A stretch of 64,000 nt of DNA from Roseburia rectibacter (GCF_014287515.2 NZ_CP092473.1:3259501-3323500), one strand, 5' to 3'. Positions 1 to 9,785 are shown, counted from the stretch's first letter. Notes: a model not told the origin generated them from the sequence alone. A program made the numbers and translations.

Positions 1-57
1 AAACCGGACTCTTTTCTTCAAGGGATATCTGTCTTAAACAATGTTACAATTCACAGT

Positions 58-225
58 TTAGTTCTGATGTCCTGCTGACAATGCTCCATCTACCGGAATG
101 GCTGCACAGACTACTTTCATTCCGTTTTCACCAAAAATTTCTGCAATTGACTCCCCAATACCTCTGCTTGCACCTGTTACAATTGCTACTTTTCCTTCTA
201 CACTTGAAAAATTCACTTTACTCAA
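58..225 (-). pseudogene. Short-chain dehydrogenase remnant with internal deletion
   Basis: The reading frame opens with a classical SDR N-terminus (EGKVAIVTGASRGIGESIAE, the TGxxxGIG nucleotide-binding motif). About 15 residues later it passes directly into a typical SDR C-terminus (PVDGALSAGHQN, stop). Full-length SDRs have roughly 250 residues, so the whole core, including the YxxxK catalytic site, is missing while the frame stays open. I chose the TTG at 225 because AAAGGAAGGA lies just before it. An ATG at 279 in the same frame would overlap the preceding reductase gene. It sits at the 3' end of the leftward regulator/reductase group and cannot be an active dehydrogenase. Confidence 0.75.
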
Positions 226-245
226 ATCCTTCCTTTTGATGCTAT

Positions 246-1259
246 TTATGCCGACACCCTGTGTTCTTCTTTTAACCATTCTACTTCGTCATAAATTGTA
301 TCAGCAAATGGTCTTGTCTGATACCCCAGTTCTTTCTTTGCCTTGCTACTATCATATGCATTATTTCGTACTAAGTTGTATAGCATTAATTCTGTTATCA
401 ATGGGGCCTTGTTTGTTAGTCTTCCAATTGTCTCACTTACTTTTACAATAATCCTTGTTAATGGCATTGGAAGAATTATTTTCGTCATTTTCACACCACT
501 TGCATGACTGATATAAGCAAACATATCTTTCATCCAAACCACATCATTGCCCAATATATAGCCTTCTCCAATTCTCCCCTTATCTACCGCAGCAATTGTT
601 CCTGCAGCCAAATCTCTTACATCTACTGAATTGAATGACCCCGGAAATCCTACCTTATTTCCCCCATTACAATACTGTTCAATAAAAGTCGATACCGGTC
701 CACCAGCGTAATCATTTGGTCCACATATACCTGTAGGATATACTACGCACGCCTTTAATCCTTTTTCTTTTACTGCATCAAATACTAACTGTGTTGCCAT
801 AGCTTTTGTTTTTCCGTAATATCCAACTATTTTATCCAGGTCAAATTTTTCCGGTTCTCTCATAAATTCCCCGTGCGGAAGCTCTGCCACGGTTCCTGTC
901 GAACTTACATATACAAGTTTTTCCACGTTTTTTTCCAAACAAAAATCAATAATATTTTGGGTTCCCTCAACATTAACCCGATATACCAGTTCACTGGGTT
1001 CTTCCTTTAAATACACAATACTTGCACAGTGAATACAAACAAGTTGTTCCTTTTCCACATCAAAAAAATTTTCCAAAGAAGTCTTATCTGTCAAGTCACC
1101 ATACACGATTTCTACTCCTTCCGGAATGTGCTTGACAGCCTTATCCCCCTGCAACACGAGTCCTCGCACCCGGCATCCTTTTTCAACTAACTGCCTGGCA
1201 ATATTATTCCCAAGAAAACCAGCCGCACCTGTCAATAAATATATTCTGCTATCCTCCAT
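246..1259 (-). CDS. Extended-SDR NAD(P)-dependent epimerase/reductase
   Basis: A 337-residue atypical/extended short-chain dehydrogenase. The Rossmann motif TGAAGFLG is at residues 10-17, a YVSST segment carries the catalytic Ser/Thr near 117-121, and the YxxxK pair is Y148/K152 (YGKTK). The overall look is that of the dihydroflavonol-reductase/3-beta-HSD/NAD-epimerase group, so the substrate could be a nucleotide sugar or a small ketone and cannot be settled from sequence. The start at 1259 is supported by AAGGAGGAA seven bases upstream. It lies downstream of a histidine kinase and upstream of a deleted SDR, probably in one transcript with the regulators at 1332-3036. Confidence 0.85.
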   Translation of the reverse strand: MEDSRIYLLTGAAGFLGNNIARQLVEKGCRVRGLVLQGDKAVKHIPEGVEIVYGDLTDKTSLENFFDVEKEQLVCIHCASIVYLKEEPSELVYRVNVEGTQNIIDFCLEKNVEKLVYVSSTGTVAELPHGEFMREPEKFDLDKIVGYYGKTKAMATQLVFDAVKEKGLKACVVYPTGICGPNDYAGGPVSTFIEQYCNGGNKVGFPGSFNSVDVRDLAAGTIAAVDKGRIGEGYILGNDVVWMKDMFAYISHASGVKMTKIILPMPLTRIIVKVSETIGRLTNKAPLITELMLYNLVRNNAYDSSKAKKELGYQTRPFADTIYDEVEWLKEEHRVSA

Positions 1260-1331
1260 CCTGATATTCCTCCTTCTTTTCCTGTTCTTTGCATACCTTA
1301 ACAAAGGAAGATAAACGCAGTATAAACTTTT

Positions 1332-2372
1332 TCAAATTAATTTTAAAAATATAGTGACAGTGGTTCCCTTTCCCAATGTACTTTCCACCCATATGGTTCC
1401 CCCGCTAAGCTCCACAATGCGTTTAACTATTGGCAATCCCATACCAAATCCACTGGTTTCGTGGGACGCATCCCCCTGATAATAACGTTCAAACAAATGC
1501 TGCTTTGTCTGCTCATCCATCCCCTGCCCCTCATCTCTCACAGTAATCCATAGATCATCCTGTGTTACCTTTCCTTCTACAAAGACAAGGTTTCCTTCTG
1601 ATGAATATTTTCTGGCATTGTCCAATAAATTTACCCAGACCTCTTTCATTAATTCCTCATTGCCATAGAATTTCATTTCTGGCAGCTCAGCTTCAAGCTG
1701 AATATTTTTTTCTTCAAAAGATGGCATCAGTAATATCGCGCAGTCACGGATTTGAGAATCAAGCCGGAACTCTTCTTTTTTCCGAAGTACTTCCATATGA
1801 TCCAGTTTTGATAACAACAGCGTATTTTGCGATAACTGTGCCAGTCTCCCAGCTTCCTCCGCCATTACATTCAGATATTCTTTTTCCTCTTCTCTTGTAA
1901 TTTCATTATGCTGCAGATATTCTGCCATTCCCTTTATTGAGTGAATCGGTGTCTTAAATTCATGCGAAAAATCCTTCATAAATTGTTTCTGCTGCTCATC
2001 TGCATTTTTTAATTCTCTTACCATCTGGTTAAAATTCTCATATATGACTTTATATTCACCAGAATTTTCTATGGGAATCTCCACATCTAACTTTCCGTTT
2101 GCCACATCTTCCATTCCATTTAAAAGTTTTTCCATCCTGTGGTACAGCATAACTGAAATTATCGCAATCACGATTCCACATAAAGATCCCATAATCTGAT
2201 AAATTGCCACACTCCAGGCAAACACATTATCACCTGCATGACCGTAATAATAAAACCTGATTGCCATCGTAAGCAGGTACGATACAACGGAAAAAAAAGT
2301 AACAATAAAAGCTAATACGATTGCCCAGCGAATGGTTCCTATTTTCTTGTTTCTTTTTGCCCCGTTACTCAT
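1332..2372 (-). CDS. Membrane sensor histidine kinase
   Basis: A 346-residue class I sensor kinase. It has two membrane segments (about 15-38 and 55-77) with a very short external loop, a HAMP linker (about 78-130), the HisKA dimerisation helix with phospho-accepting H137 (FSHEFKTP) and a C-terminal ATPase with N-box (NLLDNARKY) and G-boxes (DEGQGM, GFGMGL). The small sensor loop suggests that the signal is sensed in the membrane or through a partner. Its start overlaps the end of the response regulator gene by 8 bases, so the two are translationally coupled and surely a pair. The ligand is unknown. The adjacent reductase is a plausible target. Confidence 0.93.
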   Translation of the reverse strand: MSNGAKRNKKIGTIRWAIVLAFIVTFFSVVSYLLTMAIRFYYYGHAGDNVFAWSVAIYQIMGSLCGIVIAIISVMLYHRMEKLLNGMEDVANGKLDVEIPIENSGEYKVIYENFNQMVRELKNADEQQKQFMKDFSHEFKTPIHSIKGMAEYLQHNEITREEEKEYLNVMAEEAGRLAQLSQNTLLLSKLDHMEVLRKKEEFRLDSQIRDCAILLMPSFEEKNIQLEAELPEMKFYGNEELMKEVWVNLLDNARKYSSEGNLVFVEGKVTQDDLWITVRDEGQGMDEQTKQHLFERYYQGDASHETSGFGMGLPIVKRIVELSGGTIWVESTLGKGTTVTIFLKLI

Positions 2373-3036
2373 TCAGTTTCCCTCTATAACCCAATCCACG
2401 AATCGTAACAATTTCAAATTCATTCCAGTCTGCAAATTTCTTTCTCAGACGGTTGATATGTGTTCTTACCGTTGTCTCATCTGAATTTGAATCATATCCC
2501 CAGATATTGTCTAAAATCTGGGATACCGTAAAAATTTTATTTGGATATGAAAGCAGTTTAAACAGTAATTCAAATTCCTTTTTCGGCAATGTTATCTTCT
2601 CTTCCCCTCTGACTACCATGTTGAAATCCTCACTGATTACCACATCTCCAATAATAATCTGTTTCTCATTGCTTATCTTTGCCCTCCGGAGCAATGCCCT
2701 GATCCGCCACTGTAATTCCTCATAGTTCACGGGTTTCGTCATATAATCATCAATTCCAATAGCAAATCCCATTTTTTTGTCCTGCCATTCTTTTTTTGCT
2801 GTTAAAAGAAGAACCGGTGTGTTCTTATCCATCATCCGAAACTGCTCCACAAATTCATAGCCATTCATTTTTGGCATCATAACATCTGCAATGATCAGAT
2901 CTACTGACTGATGCTTTAACAGTTCCATTGCCTCCATTCCATCCGATGCTTCTACTACCTGATATTCGTTTCTCAAATGCAGTTTTGTCACCAGTCTTGC
3001 GCTGCTGTCATCTTCAATAATTAATACCTTCACCAT
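2365..3036 (-). CDS. OmpR-family response regulator
   Basis: A 223-residue regulator with a receiver domain (acidic pocket E8/D9/D10, phospho-acceptor D51 in IADVMMPKMNG, conserved T79 and K101) and a winged-helix output domain ending in the usual TIRGLGYR segment. Start 3036 follows AGGAGA with good spacing. An in-frame upstream ATG at 3066 would run into the terminator of the previous operon. It is the first gene of the unit that continues with the kinase, reductase and SDR remnant. Confidence 0.94.
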   Translation of the reverse strand: MVKVLIIEDDSSARLVTKLHLRNEYQVVEASDGMEAMELLKHQSVDLIIADVMMPKMNGYEFVEQFRMMDKNTPVLLLTAKKEWQDKKMGFAIGIDDYMTKPVNYEELQWRIRALLRRAKISNEKQIIIGDVVISEDFNMVVRGEEKITLPKKEFELLFKLLSYPNKIFTVSQILDNIWGYDSNSDETTVRTHINRLRKKFADWNEFEIVTIRGLGYRGKLNE

Positions 3037-3057
3037 ATATTTCTCCTGTAAAGCAAA

Positions 3058-3087
3058 ACTTGGCATCAGAAATATCTGATACCAAGT
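3058..3087 (-). terminator. Rho-independent terminator of the glycoside operon
   Basis: A 13-base-pair stem (ACTTGGTATCAGA against TCTGATGCCAAGT, with one G-U pair) and a 4-nt loop, read leftward and followed by TTTTGCTTT. It separates the GH78 gene from the regulator genes downstream. Confidence 0.8.
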
Positions 3088-3110
3088 CTCCCATTCCGTT
3101 ATTTTGTCAT

Positions 3111-5654
3111 TTACAATGAATATCTTCCTGAATCTAACACTTCTCTTCTTCCATCGGGTAAAATCACCTCTGCATGCGTATTTGACGGGATTTCAAACTC
3201 ATATGTGACTTTGTCCCCATCATATTTCCAGCCGCTTTCAATTCTGCCATATGGCGACTGATAGGAAGCCTTCGCATAGCCAAGGACTTTATCGGGATGC
3301 GGACAGATTCTGATTTTTCCATCTGAAACCTGTATTCCGCATACGGCATCCAGGATCCATCCACATATTGCGCCATAAGAATAATGGTTTAACGATGCCT
3401 TTACCTCGCCCTTTTCATTAATACCATCCCATGTTTCCCAGATCGTTGTAGCTCCTTTTTTCACCTCATAAAGCCAGCCCGGTCTTGTATCCTGCAGCAA
3501 CAGCTTATATGCAGTATCCTCATATCCGTAATCACACAGTACCCTTGTCAGATTCGGGGTAGATAAAAATCCGGTATTTAAATGATATCCACATTTTTTT
3601 ACCAGTTCATTCAGATCGGCTGCTGCCTGCCTTGCTTCATCCCCATCTAAAAGTCCAAACGCAAGTGCCCTCACATAATCAGCCTGTCTGTCTGAAGAGA
3701 TCTTTCCATCCTCTGTTGCTATAAAACGCCATGCCTTCTTTGCCATCTCTGCGGTTTTACTGTAATAAGCAGCGTCATCTTCTTTTCCGAGAATCGCTGC
3801 GATCTCTGCTAACATCCGCCCTGAGTATGCAAAAAATGCTGTGGCAACTTTGCCCTGTGGTGTGCGCATAGCGGAAGTACTTTCCACATCAGGCTCACAC
3901 CACTCACCATAATCAACTCCTGTTTCTATCGTATATCTGCGGTATGGATTTCTCTTAAATCTTTTTACAGGGTTCACTGGACGCTTTTTTGCACGCTCTT
4001 CGAGAAATACATACCATTTCTTCATCATCTCATAATTTTCGGATAAAATCCTTGCATCACCATACCGCCTGTACATCTCATATGGAACAATGATACATGC
4101 GTCCCCCCATCCTACGGAACCGGCAAGAAGCCCCGAGAAAAAAGATGACTTGTTATTCTTTGGTGCAATATTTGCAATTTTTCCATCATCAAACTGCGAT
4201 GTTCTGCACTCTGCAAGCCATTTTCGCATTACCGGATAGGCATCCATAAGATACAGTCCTGTATGGGCAAATACTCCCATATCCCCAGTCCAGGCTGCCC
4301 GTTCTCTTGTAGGACAATCGGTAGGAACATCACAAAAGTTGGATTTCTGGCTCCAGATACTGTTTTGCACCAATCTGTTAATATCGTCATTTCCACACTC
4401 AAAAATTGTCAGTGTATCCATCTTTGAATATACTGCAATTGCAGTAAATGATGCATCTGAGAGGTCAATCACTGTATCAGCCTTTGCATATCTGAACCCC
4501 CATATAGAGAACTTTGTCTTATAGTGATTTTCTCCCTCTGCACATGTATACACAACCTGCTGTTTCGTGCCACCTTCTTTATGACGTTTTCTGTCCTGAA
4601 AATTTTCCTGCGTGAAATTACCATTTTCGTCTAAAGTCTCTCCATGTGTCAGGACAATTGTATCTCCTTCATGGGCATTCAGTGTAAACTCCACATATCC
4701 TGCAAGATTCTGTCCAAAATCTATAACCGTCTCTCCATTTGGCGTCGTTATAATCTTTCCCTTAAAATACTCCATTTCACATACAGGAACACAATCAGAA
4801 CATATCAACTGATCAAAAGAAAAATCCTCCACCTTTACCTCATGGTACTCTGACACCTCAGCCAGTCTTGCATCCACAATTTCCCCCTGCTGCATATCAT
4901 TTTGACGTATGGCACCATTTTGTGAAGCCTCCCATGTTTCATCCGAAACACATACAGCCCTGCCATCTGCCTCAAGCTGAAACAGCAGGGCAATATCTGT
5001 ACCATAAATATTCCTGTCTCCATCTACTCCAGAGACACTTCTGTACCAGCCATCACCAAGAATCACTTCTACTTCATTTCTGCCCTCACATAAAAGTCCT
5101 GACACATTATAGGTCTGGTATGCAAGTCTCTTATCATAATTATAGCTGCCTGGTGCAAGCACAAAATCCCCTGCTCTTTTTCCGTTAATCCAGACTTCAT
5201 ATAAACCATGGGCAGTTACATACAATCTTACACTTTTATTTAGGATTTTTTCATCACATTGAAAATGTGTTCTCAGATAGCTGGCTGGCTTATGTGCCTC
5301 CGGATTACATTCAGACTCTGGATTTATCCATTTTGCCATCCAGTCAGACTTATCTAACAACCCCATTTCAAAAAAGGCTTCCTCACTCCACTCACCAGCT
5401 TCATCCCTTTCGTCCCATAGTCGTATTTTCCAGGATATACGCTGTCTGCTTTTCAGCTCCAACGGACAATACGTATGCATACTGTCCGACTTTACCCGGC
5501 TACTGTCCCAAACCACACAATTTTCATCCATAGCCACGATCTCATATGCGGTCTGTCTCCTGCCATCTGCACAATTCCATGACAGATATGGCTCCTTTAT
5601 ATCAATTCCTATGGGATTTATCATATGTTCTGTTCTTAAATTAATTGCTCGCAT
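3111..5654 (-). CDS. GH78 alpha-L-rhamnosidase, cytoplasmic
   Basis: An 847-residue enzyme expected to release terminal alpha-L-rhamnose. N-terminal beta-sandwich domains (to about residue 400) lead into an (alpha/alpha)6 barrel. The GH78 signature is intact: D446, E451 and D458 (DCPTRERAAWTGD) have the same +5/+12 spacing as the catalytic triad described for Bacillus RhaB. The expected base E740 lies in TTIWETWDG, and a short beta domain closes the protein. There is no signal peptide, so it acts on imported glycosides. ATGAGGAAAAATT upstream supports the start. It is the last gene of the symporter/GH operon, and the rhaBAD genes nearby would take the released rhamnose. Confidence 0.93.
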   Translation of the reverse strand: MRAINLRTEHMINPIGIDIKEPYLSWNCADGRRQTAYEIVAMDENCVVWDSSRVKSDSMHTYCPLELKSRQRISWKIRLWDERDEAGEWSEEAFFEMGLLDKSDWMAKWINPESECNPEAHKPASYLRTHFQCDEKILNKSVRLYVTAHGLYEVWINGKRAGDFVLAPGSYNYDKRLAYQTYNVSGLLCEGRNEVEVILGDGWYRSVSGVDGDRNIYGTDIALLFQLEADGRAVCVSDETWEASQNGAIRQNDMQQGEIVDARLAEVSEYHEVKVEDFSFDQLICSDCVPVCEMEYFKGKIITTPNGETVIDFGQNLAGYVEFTLNAHEGDTIVLTHGETLDENGNFTQENFQDRKRHKEGGTKQQVVYTCAEGENHYKTKFSIWGFRYAKADTVIDLSDASFTAIAVYSKMDTLTIFECGNDDINRLVQNSIWSQKSNFCDVPTDCPTRERAAWTGDMGVFAHTGLYLMDAYPVMRKWLAECRTSQFDDGKIANIAPKNNKSSFFSGLLAGSVGWGDACIIVPYEMYRRYGDARILSENYEMMKKWYVFLEERAKKRPVNPVKRFKRNPYRRYTIETGVDYGEWCEPDVESTSAMRTPQGKVATAFFAYSGRMLAEIAAILGKEDDAAYYSKTAEMAKKAWRFIATEDGKISSDRQADYVRALAFGLLDGDEARQAAADLNELVKKCGYHLNTGFLSTPNLTRVLCDYGYEDTAYKLLLQDTRPGWLYEVKKGATTIWETWDGINEKGEVKASLNHYSYGAICGWILDAVCGIQVSDGKIRICPHPDKVLGYAKASYQSPYGRIESGWKYDGDKVTYEFEIPSNTHAEVILPDGRREVLDSGRYSL

Positions 5655-5673
5655 AATTTTTCCTCATGTATAT

Positions 5674-6531
5674 TTAAACAGTTCCAATATGTTCATTCAA
5701 AAATTTTGCAGATGCCTCAAATGATTTTATCGGCGACTTATCTATCCAGTTTTTGTGACTTTCCAGCACGACCGCCTCCACTCCTGACGACAACGCCTGC
5801 CCACATAAGGCTTCAAGATTCATGTTACCATATCCAAGTTCACAGCTGTCTGACTTAAGAATCGGTGTCATTACAGGCTTTGTAAGCTTTGTTCCTCTGT
5901 CATTAATGTGGTACAGCTTCATTCTGCTGCCCAGCATTTTCATAACATCCAGTGCGCACACACCAGCCTCTGTCGGCCAGTAAGAGTCAAACTCAAAACC
6001 TACATATTCTGGATCTGTATTTGAGATAATATATTCATACGCATTCTGTCTGCCATCCACTTTTTGAAATTCGTAATTATGATTGTGATATAAGAGATTT
6101 ATACCCTCTGCTTTCAGTTTTTTTCCAGCTTCATTGAGCCTTTTACACAGGTCTGTAACCTGCGTCTTATCGCGATAATCAAAGCGGTACATTCCTGTAA
6201 TAACAACATTGGTGGTATTGTATTTTTCTGCTTCCCTCACTGTCTTGGCAAGTTCTTTTTCTATACCACCTAAATCCTTATGCAGACTGACAACAGAAAG
6301 TCCTGCCTCCTTCACCAGCTTTGCCCAGTCAAGATTGCCTCCTTTTCCTGTAGGCATGCCCGCAGCCATCGTGAGCATCCGCACCATAAATGGGGTAGGA
6401 TTAACCATAAAGCTGTTTAGTTCGATTCCATTATATCCGGCATTTACCATCGCCTGCAGTGTCTCTTTTGCCTTTGCTTCACTGCCTGTCACTGTTCCAA
6501 GCATAATCTGTTGTACTGCTTTGATCGCCAT
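5674..6531 (-). CDS. Sugar phosphate isomerase/epimerase-like TIM barrel
   Basis: A 285-residue protein of the xylose-isomerase-like/AP-endonuclease-2 TIM barrel superfamily. Metal-ligand-like segments are visible: LLYHNHNYEF, GFEFDSYWPTEAG, KLYHINDRG and AVVLESHKN, giving the usual Glu/Asp/His set on successive strands. Members isomerise or epimerise keto sugars, inosose or 3-keto glycosides, so the substrate is open. Start 6531 has AGGGAGAAAATTC upstream. It sits between the GH43 and GH78 genes with gaps of about 20-25 bases and belongs to the operon. A role in processing an oxidised or unusual sugar from the imported glycoside is inference. Confidence 0.82.
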   Translation of the reverse strand: MAIKAVQQIMLGTVTGSEAKAKETLQAMVNAGYNGIELNSFMVNPTPFMVRMLTMAAGMPTGKGGNLDWAKLVKEAGLSVVSLHKDLGGIEKELAKTVREAEKYNTTNVVITGMYRFDYRDKTQVTDLCKRLNEAGKKLKAEGINLLYHNHNYEFQKVDGRQNAYEYIISNTDPEYVGFEFDSYWPTEAGVCALDVMKMLGSRMKLYHINDRGTKLTKPVMTPILKSDSCELGYGNMNLEALCGQALSSGVEAVVLESHKNWIDKSPIKSFEASAKFLNEHIGTV

Positions 6532-6556
6532 GAATTTTCTCCCTGTTTTTCTTATC

Positions 6557-8377
6557 TTACAAATTTTCTACAAACTGAAGTTTTCCTTCCGTAATTCCAT
6601 TTTCATTAAATGTATCCACTCTTACATAGTAAGATTCTCCGTCAACAAGAGCTCCTATTCTCTTTTTCGTGTCATATGCGAGATAGCTGTGATACAGCTT
6701 ATCCGGTTTAAGTCCCCAGAGAATATTGTATCCTGTCGTCCCATCCGCTTCATCCTTCTCCTGTGAATCAATCACAATCTCCATGTCTATTCCGGAAATT
6801 CTTGCTGCTTCATATGATGCCTGTTCCGGCAAACTGCCTGCACCTTTACCGAACACTCTGAGTCCACTGACACATGGCTTTTGACCGTAAGGTACTTTCA
6901 TATCAGACAACCTTATGTAGCGAACCTCGATGCCGTTCTCATATACTAAAAAGTCATGGCTTAAATCCGTATCTGCTTTTGTCTTATCTTCTAATACAAA
7001 GAAATTTTCCCCATCCACAGAACCCTCTAAAAGGTACTGGGTAGCAATATCTGCTTCCTCAATATATCTTGCCTGCGTTGTTCCTCTAATCTGACCAGGA
7101 ACAGGAATATTTATTTCATCATCTGCAAAATTAATCTGAATCGCATGCACATCCATAGCTTTTCCCAAATCCATCATCAGCCATTCTTTTCTATCGGACG
7201 ATGAAGCCTGCCACCAGTTCTGCACATTTTCATTGCAGGCAAGTTCTGGCGATTTTCCTTCTGTATAGGATGACGCTGTCATTTTCTTACCATAAGATAA
7301 CAGCATCCACTCTGGGTTTTCCCATATATCATTTTCTTTATTATCTGATACATGAACCGGCCAGTCCCCATACCTCTGATTACAGCACAACTCACCTTCC
7401 TCATCATATGCAGCCTTCCAGATGCCGACTCTTCTCTCAAAATCATGGTTTACGCTGATCCGCATTGTAGCCGCATGCCACAGATTCCCCTTATAATCCT
7501 CCATCGTAGAACCATGACCGGCACCTGGCATAAATCCACCTGGATGATAGGAATATGGATTGTTTTTTGCCGGTGTGAATGGTCCTAACGGCTTGTCTGA
7601 GACATATACTCCATCTCCATAGGTATTATACTGTGTACCGGCAAATGCATACTGCAGATAATATCTGCCTTCATGCTTATCCATCCAGGCACCCTCAATA
7701 TAAGGTTTATCTGTGAACATTCCCCTGATCATCGGGATATACATTTGCGGGATCTGCTCCACAGGTGTCCCCTGGGATTTCATGAAATTGTCAAAACAGG
7801 CGTCCACCTCTTCCTTTGAGCGTGGCAGCTTACCGTTATCATCACCAATCCGCTCATATCCATATTTATAAGGATCGGCATATATCAGTTCTTTTTTCTC
7901 TCCCTTTGGATTCATGGTCTGTGGGTCTAACTCCACTCCCCACATAGGGGTCTCATTTGAACAGCCCCAGTAAAAATAAACCTTTCCATCATCATCCACA
8001 AACAGATTCGGATCCCAGAAATCAAAGGTTCCCTCTATCTTCTCATATGGTCCGTTTAAGATATCTTTTGTGCGGTACCTGTCGCATTTTTCCCCTTTTT
8101 TTGAGGCACAGAAATATACATATTCCCCCATCACACGCACATCCGGCGCATAATCATACAACGGAAGTTCTGATGGCAGTTTATGATTTTCCCATTTTAC
8201 CAGATCATCCGAAACCCATACACCAAGAGTCATGGATGCAAATATGTAATATCTGCCTTTAAACGTTATCATGGATGGGTCTGCTGCTTCGCGGCAGACA
8301 GCAATTCCGTTTTTCCTCTGATCCGCATTGAACTGATATCTGTAATTTATATTTACCGGATTACAATAATACTTCAT
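6557..8377 (-). CDS. GH43-like glycosidase with discoidin and FN3-like domains
   Basis: A 606-residue protein. The five-bladed GH43-type propeller occupies residues 1 to about 340, with the probable base D33 (AADPSM), the pKa-modulating D122 (DFWDPNLF) and the acid E228 (PYIEGAWM). A discoidin/F5-8 type C carbohydrate-binding-like domain follows (about 350-495), then an FN3-like C-terminus. Expected activity is on alpha-L-arabinofuranosides or beta-D-xylosides. There is no signal peptide, which is unusual for an enzyme with a binding module and fits cytoplasmic oligosaccharide trimming. It lies inside the symporter operon with GGAGTG before the ATG. Confidence 0.88.
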   Translation of the reverse strand: MKYYCNPVNINYRYQFNADQRKNGIAVCREAADPSMITFKGRYYIFASMTLGVWVSDDLVKWENHKLPSELPLYDYAPDVRVMGEYVYFCASKKGEKCDRYRTKDILNGPYEKIEGTFDFWDPNLFVDDDGKVYFYWGCSNETPMWGVELDPQTMNPKGEKKELIYADPYKYGYERIGDDNGKLPRSKEEVDACFDNFMKSQGTPVEQIPQMYIPMIRGMFTDKPYIEGAWMDKHEGRYYLQYAFAGTQYNTYGDGVYVSDKPLGPFTPAKNNPYSYHPGGFMPGAGHGSTMEDYKGNLWHAATMRISVNHDFERRVGIWKAAYDEEGELCCNQRYGDWPVHVSDNKENDIWENPEWMLLSYGKKMTASSYTEGKSPELACNENVQNWWQASSSDRKEWLMMDLGKAMDVHAIQINFADDEINIPVPGQIRGTTQARYIEEADIATQYLLEGSVDGENFFVLEDKTKADTDLSHDFLVYENGIEVRYIRLSDMKVPYGQKPCVSGLRVFGKGAGSLPEQASYEAARISGIDMEIVIDSQEKDEADGTTGYNILWGLKPDKLYHSYLAYDTKKRIGALVDGESYYVRVDTFNENGITEGKLQFVENL

Positions 8378-8404
8378 TTATTTTCACTCCATATATTTTC
8401 CAAG

Positions 8405-9721
8405 TTATAGTTGTCCCAGAAAATAGAGACTCTTTTTCGGCATACGCTTCATGGTGGATCTGTCTACTGCTATCAGTCCGAATTTCATTGAAAAGCCCTT
8501 TTGCCACTCAAAATTGTCCAGCAGCGACCAGTGGCAATAGCCTATCACCGGTATATGATCCGCAATACATGCTTCCACTCCCTTTGCTGCCTCATCAATA
8601 AATGCAACCCTTCTGGTATCGTCCTCTGTTGCTATGCCATTCTCTGTGACCATGATCGGCATATTTTTCTTCCCAGCTTTTGTATACTCCTCATGCACTC
8701 TTCTGATCACATGTTCCAATGCCTGTGGATAAAATTCATACTCCATCTGTGTAATCTCTGCCCCCTCAGGCACAGGACATATTCCATCTGGTCCAATAAG
8801 GCTTCTGGTATAATTCTGAAGTCCAAAAAAATCATCATCCTTTATATAGGGAAGATAATGTGTAAATTCCTCCTCCCACTCATGCTTTGCAGCTGCATCT
8901 CCACCATCAACAGCCTGAATATCATGAAGTGACAATGACAATCCTATCAAAAGTTCTGGATGAACCTTTTTCATCGCATCTCTTGCAGCCTGATGCGCAC
9001 GCATTACAAGGATATCTCCTTCTGGTGTTCTTGCACTGACAAAGATCTGCGGTTTTTTTGTTCCAAAAACTTTTTTGTTTTCAAATCCCTGCCAGAACAT
9101 ATTTTTCAGCATTTTATTAAAATTCATGCCAACCTGAGCGGTGCCTTCCATGTTCTTATCTTTTTTACTCTTTTTTCCTTCCCTGCGCTTCGCCATCATC
9201 TGACGCTTATAACGCTCTGCGATCGCAGCTACCTGAAGTCCCATATTTGCTTCATTGATTGTGATGACATAATGCATGAGGTCTCCAAGTTTTTCTGCCA
9301 GATATGCACAGTATCTTACAAAATACTTTACGGTTGACTCACTTTCCCATCCGCCTTTTTGTATCAGCCATACTGGTGATGTAAAATGCATCATGGTAAC
9401 AACCGGTTCTATTCCATGATTCCTGCAGCATTTGAGCACCTTTCTGTAGTGCTCTGTTTCTGCTTCATCAAATTTTCCCTCTTCCGGCTCTATACGTGCC
9501 CACTCTATGGAAAACCGATAAGTATTCAGCCCAGCCTCTGCCATCAGACGGATATCCTCCTCATAACGGTTATAATGGTCAACTGCGTTTAAAGATGGCT
9601 CATTAAAGTTCGTATGCTTTAAGTGCTCCATTGCCCAGTAATCACTGTTTGTATTGCTGCCCTCTACCTGGTGCGCCGCAGTTGACGCACCAATCATAAA
9701 TTTGTCTGGAAATCTGCTCAT
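8405..9721 (-). CDS. GH1 beta-glycosidase
   Basis: A 438-residue family 1 glycosidase. The start region has the usual FMIGASTAAHQVEG. The acid/base is E157 in TINEAN, where the family usually has NEP, and the nucleophile is E360 in VTENG. The conserved WSLLDNFEW segment near residue 398 is present. An unusual lysine-rich loop (KRREGKKSKKDKN) sits at about residues 178-190. The ATG at 9721 is chosen because GAGGT lies eight bases upstream. A TTG 33 bases earlier has no ribosome site. Expected to hydrolyse beta-glucosides, beta-galactosides or their 6-phosphates. Since the importer is a cation symporter, unphosphorylated substrates are more likely. Confidence 0.92.
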   Translation of the reverse strand: MSRFPDKFMIGASTAAHQVEGSNTNSDYWAMEHLKHTNFNEPSLNAVDHYNRYEEDIRLMAEAGLNTYRFSIEWARIEPEEGKFDEAETEHYRKVLKCCRNHGIEPVVTMMHFTSPVWLIQKGGWESESTVKYFVRYCAYLAEKLGDLMHYVITINEANMGLQVAAIAERYKRQMMAKRREGKKSKKDKNMEGTAQVGMNFNKMLKNMFWQGFENKKVFGTKKPQIFVSARTPEGDILVMRAHQAARDAMKKVHPELLIGLSLSLHDIQAVDGGDAAAKHEWEEEFTHYLPYIKDDDFFGLQNYTRSLIGPDGICPVPEGAEITQMEYEFYPQALEHVIRRVHEEYTKAGKKNMPIMVTENGIATEDDTRRVAFIDEAAKGVEACIADHIPVIGYCHWSLLDNFEWQKGFSMKFGLIAVDRSTMKRMPKKSLYFLGQL

Positions 9722-9785
9722 TTCATCTGACCTCACTTCACTGCTCTCTCTCAATTAACTACCATAATTTTCCATTTAAAGAACC

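Noticed and set aside
4868..5188. 106-codon ORF antisense to the GH78 gene
   Set aside because: One of many antisense frames opposite real genes; no ribosome site or domain, explained by codon use of the opposite strand.
9722..9754. TTG start 33 bases upstream for the GH1 gene
   Set aside because: No ribosome site before it, while the ATG at 9721 has GAGGT and matches the family start.
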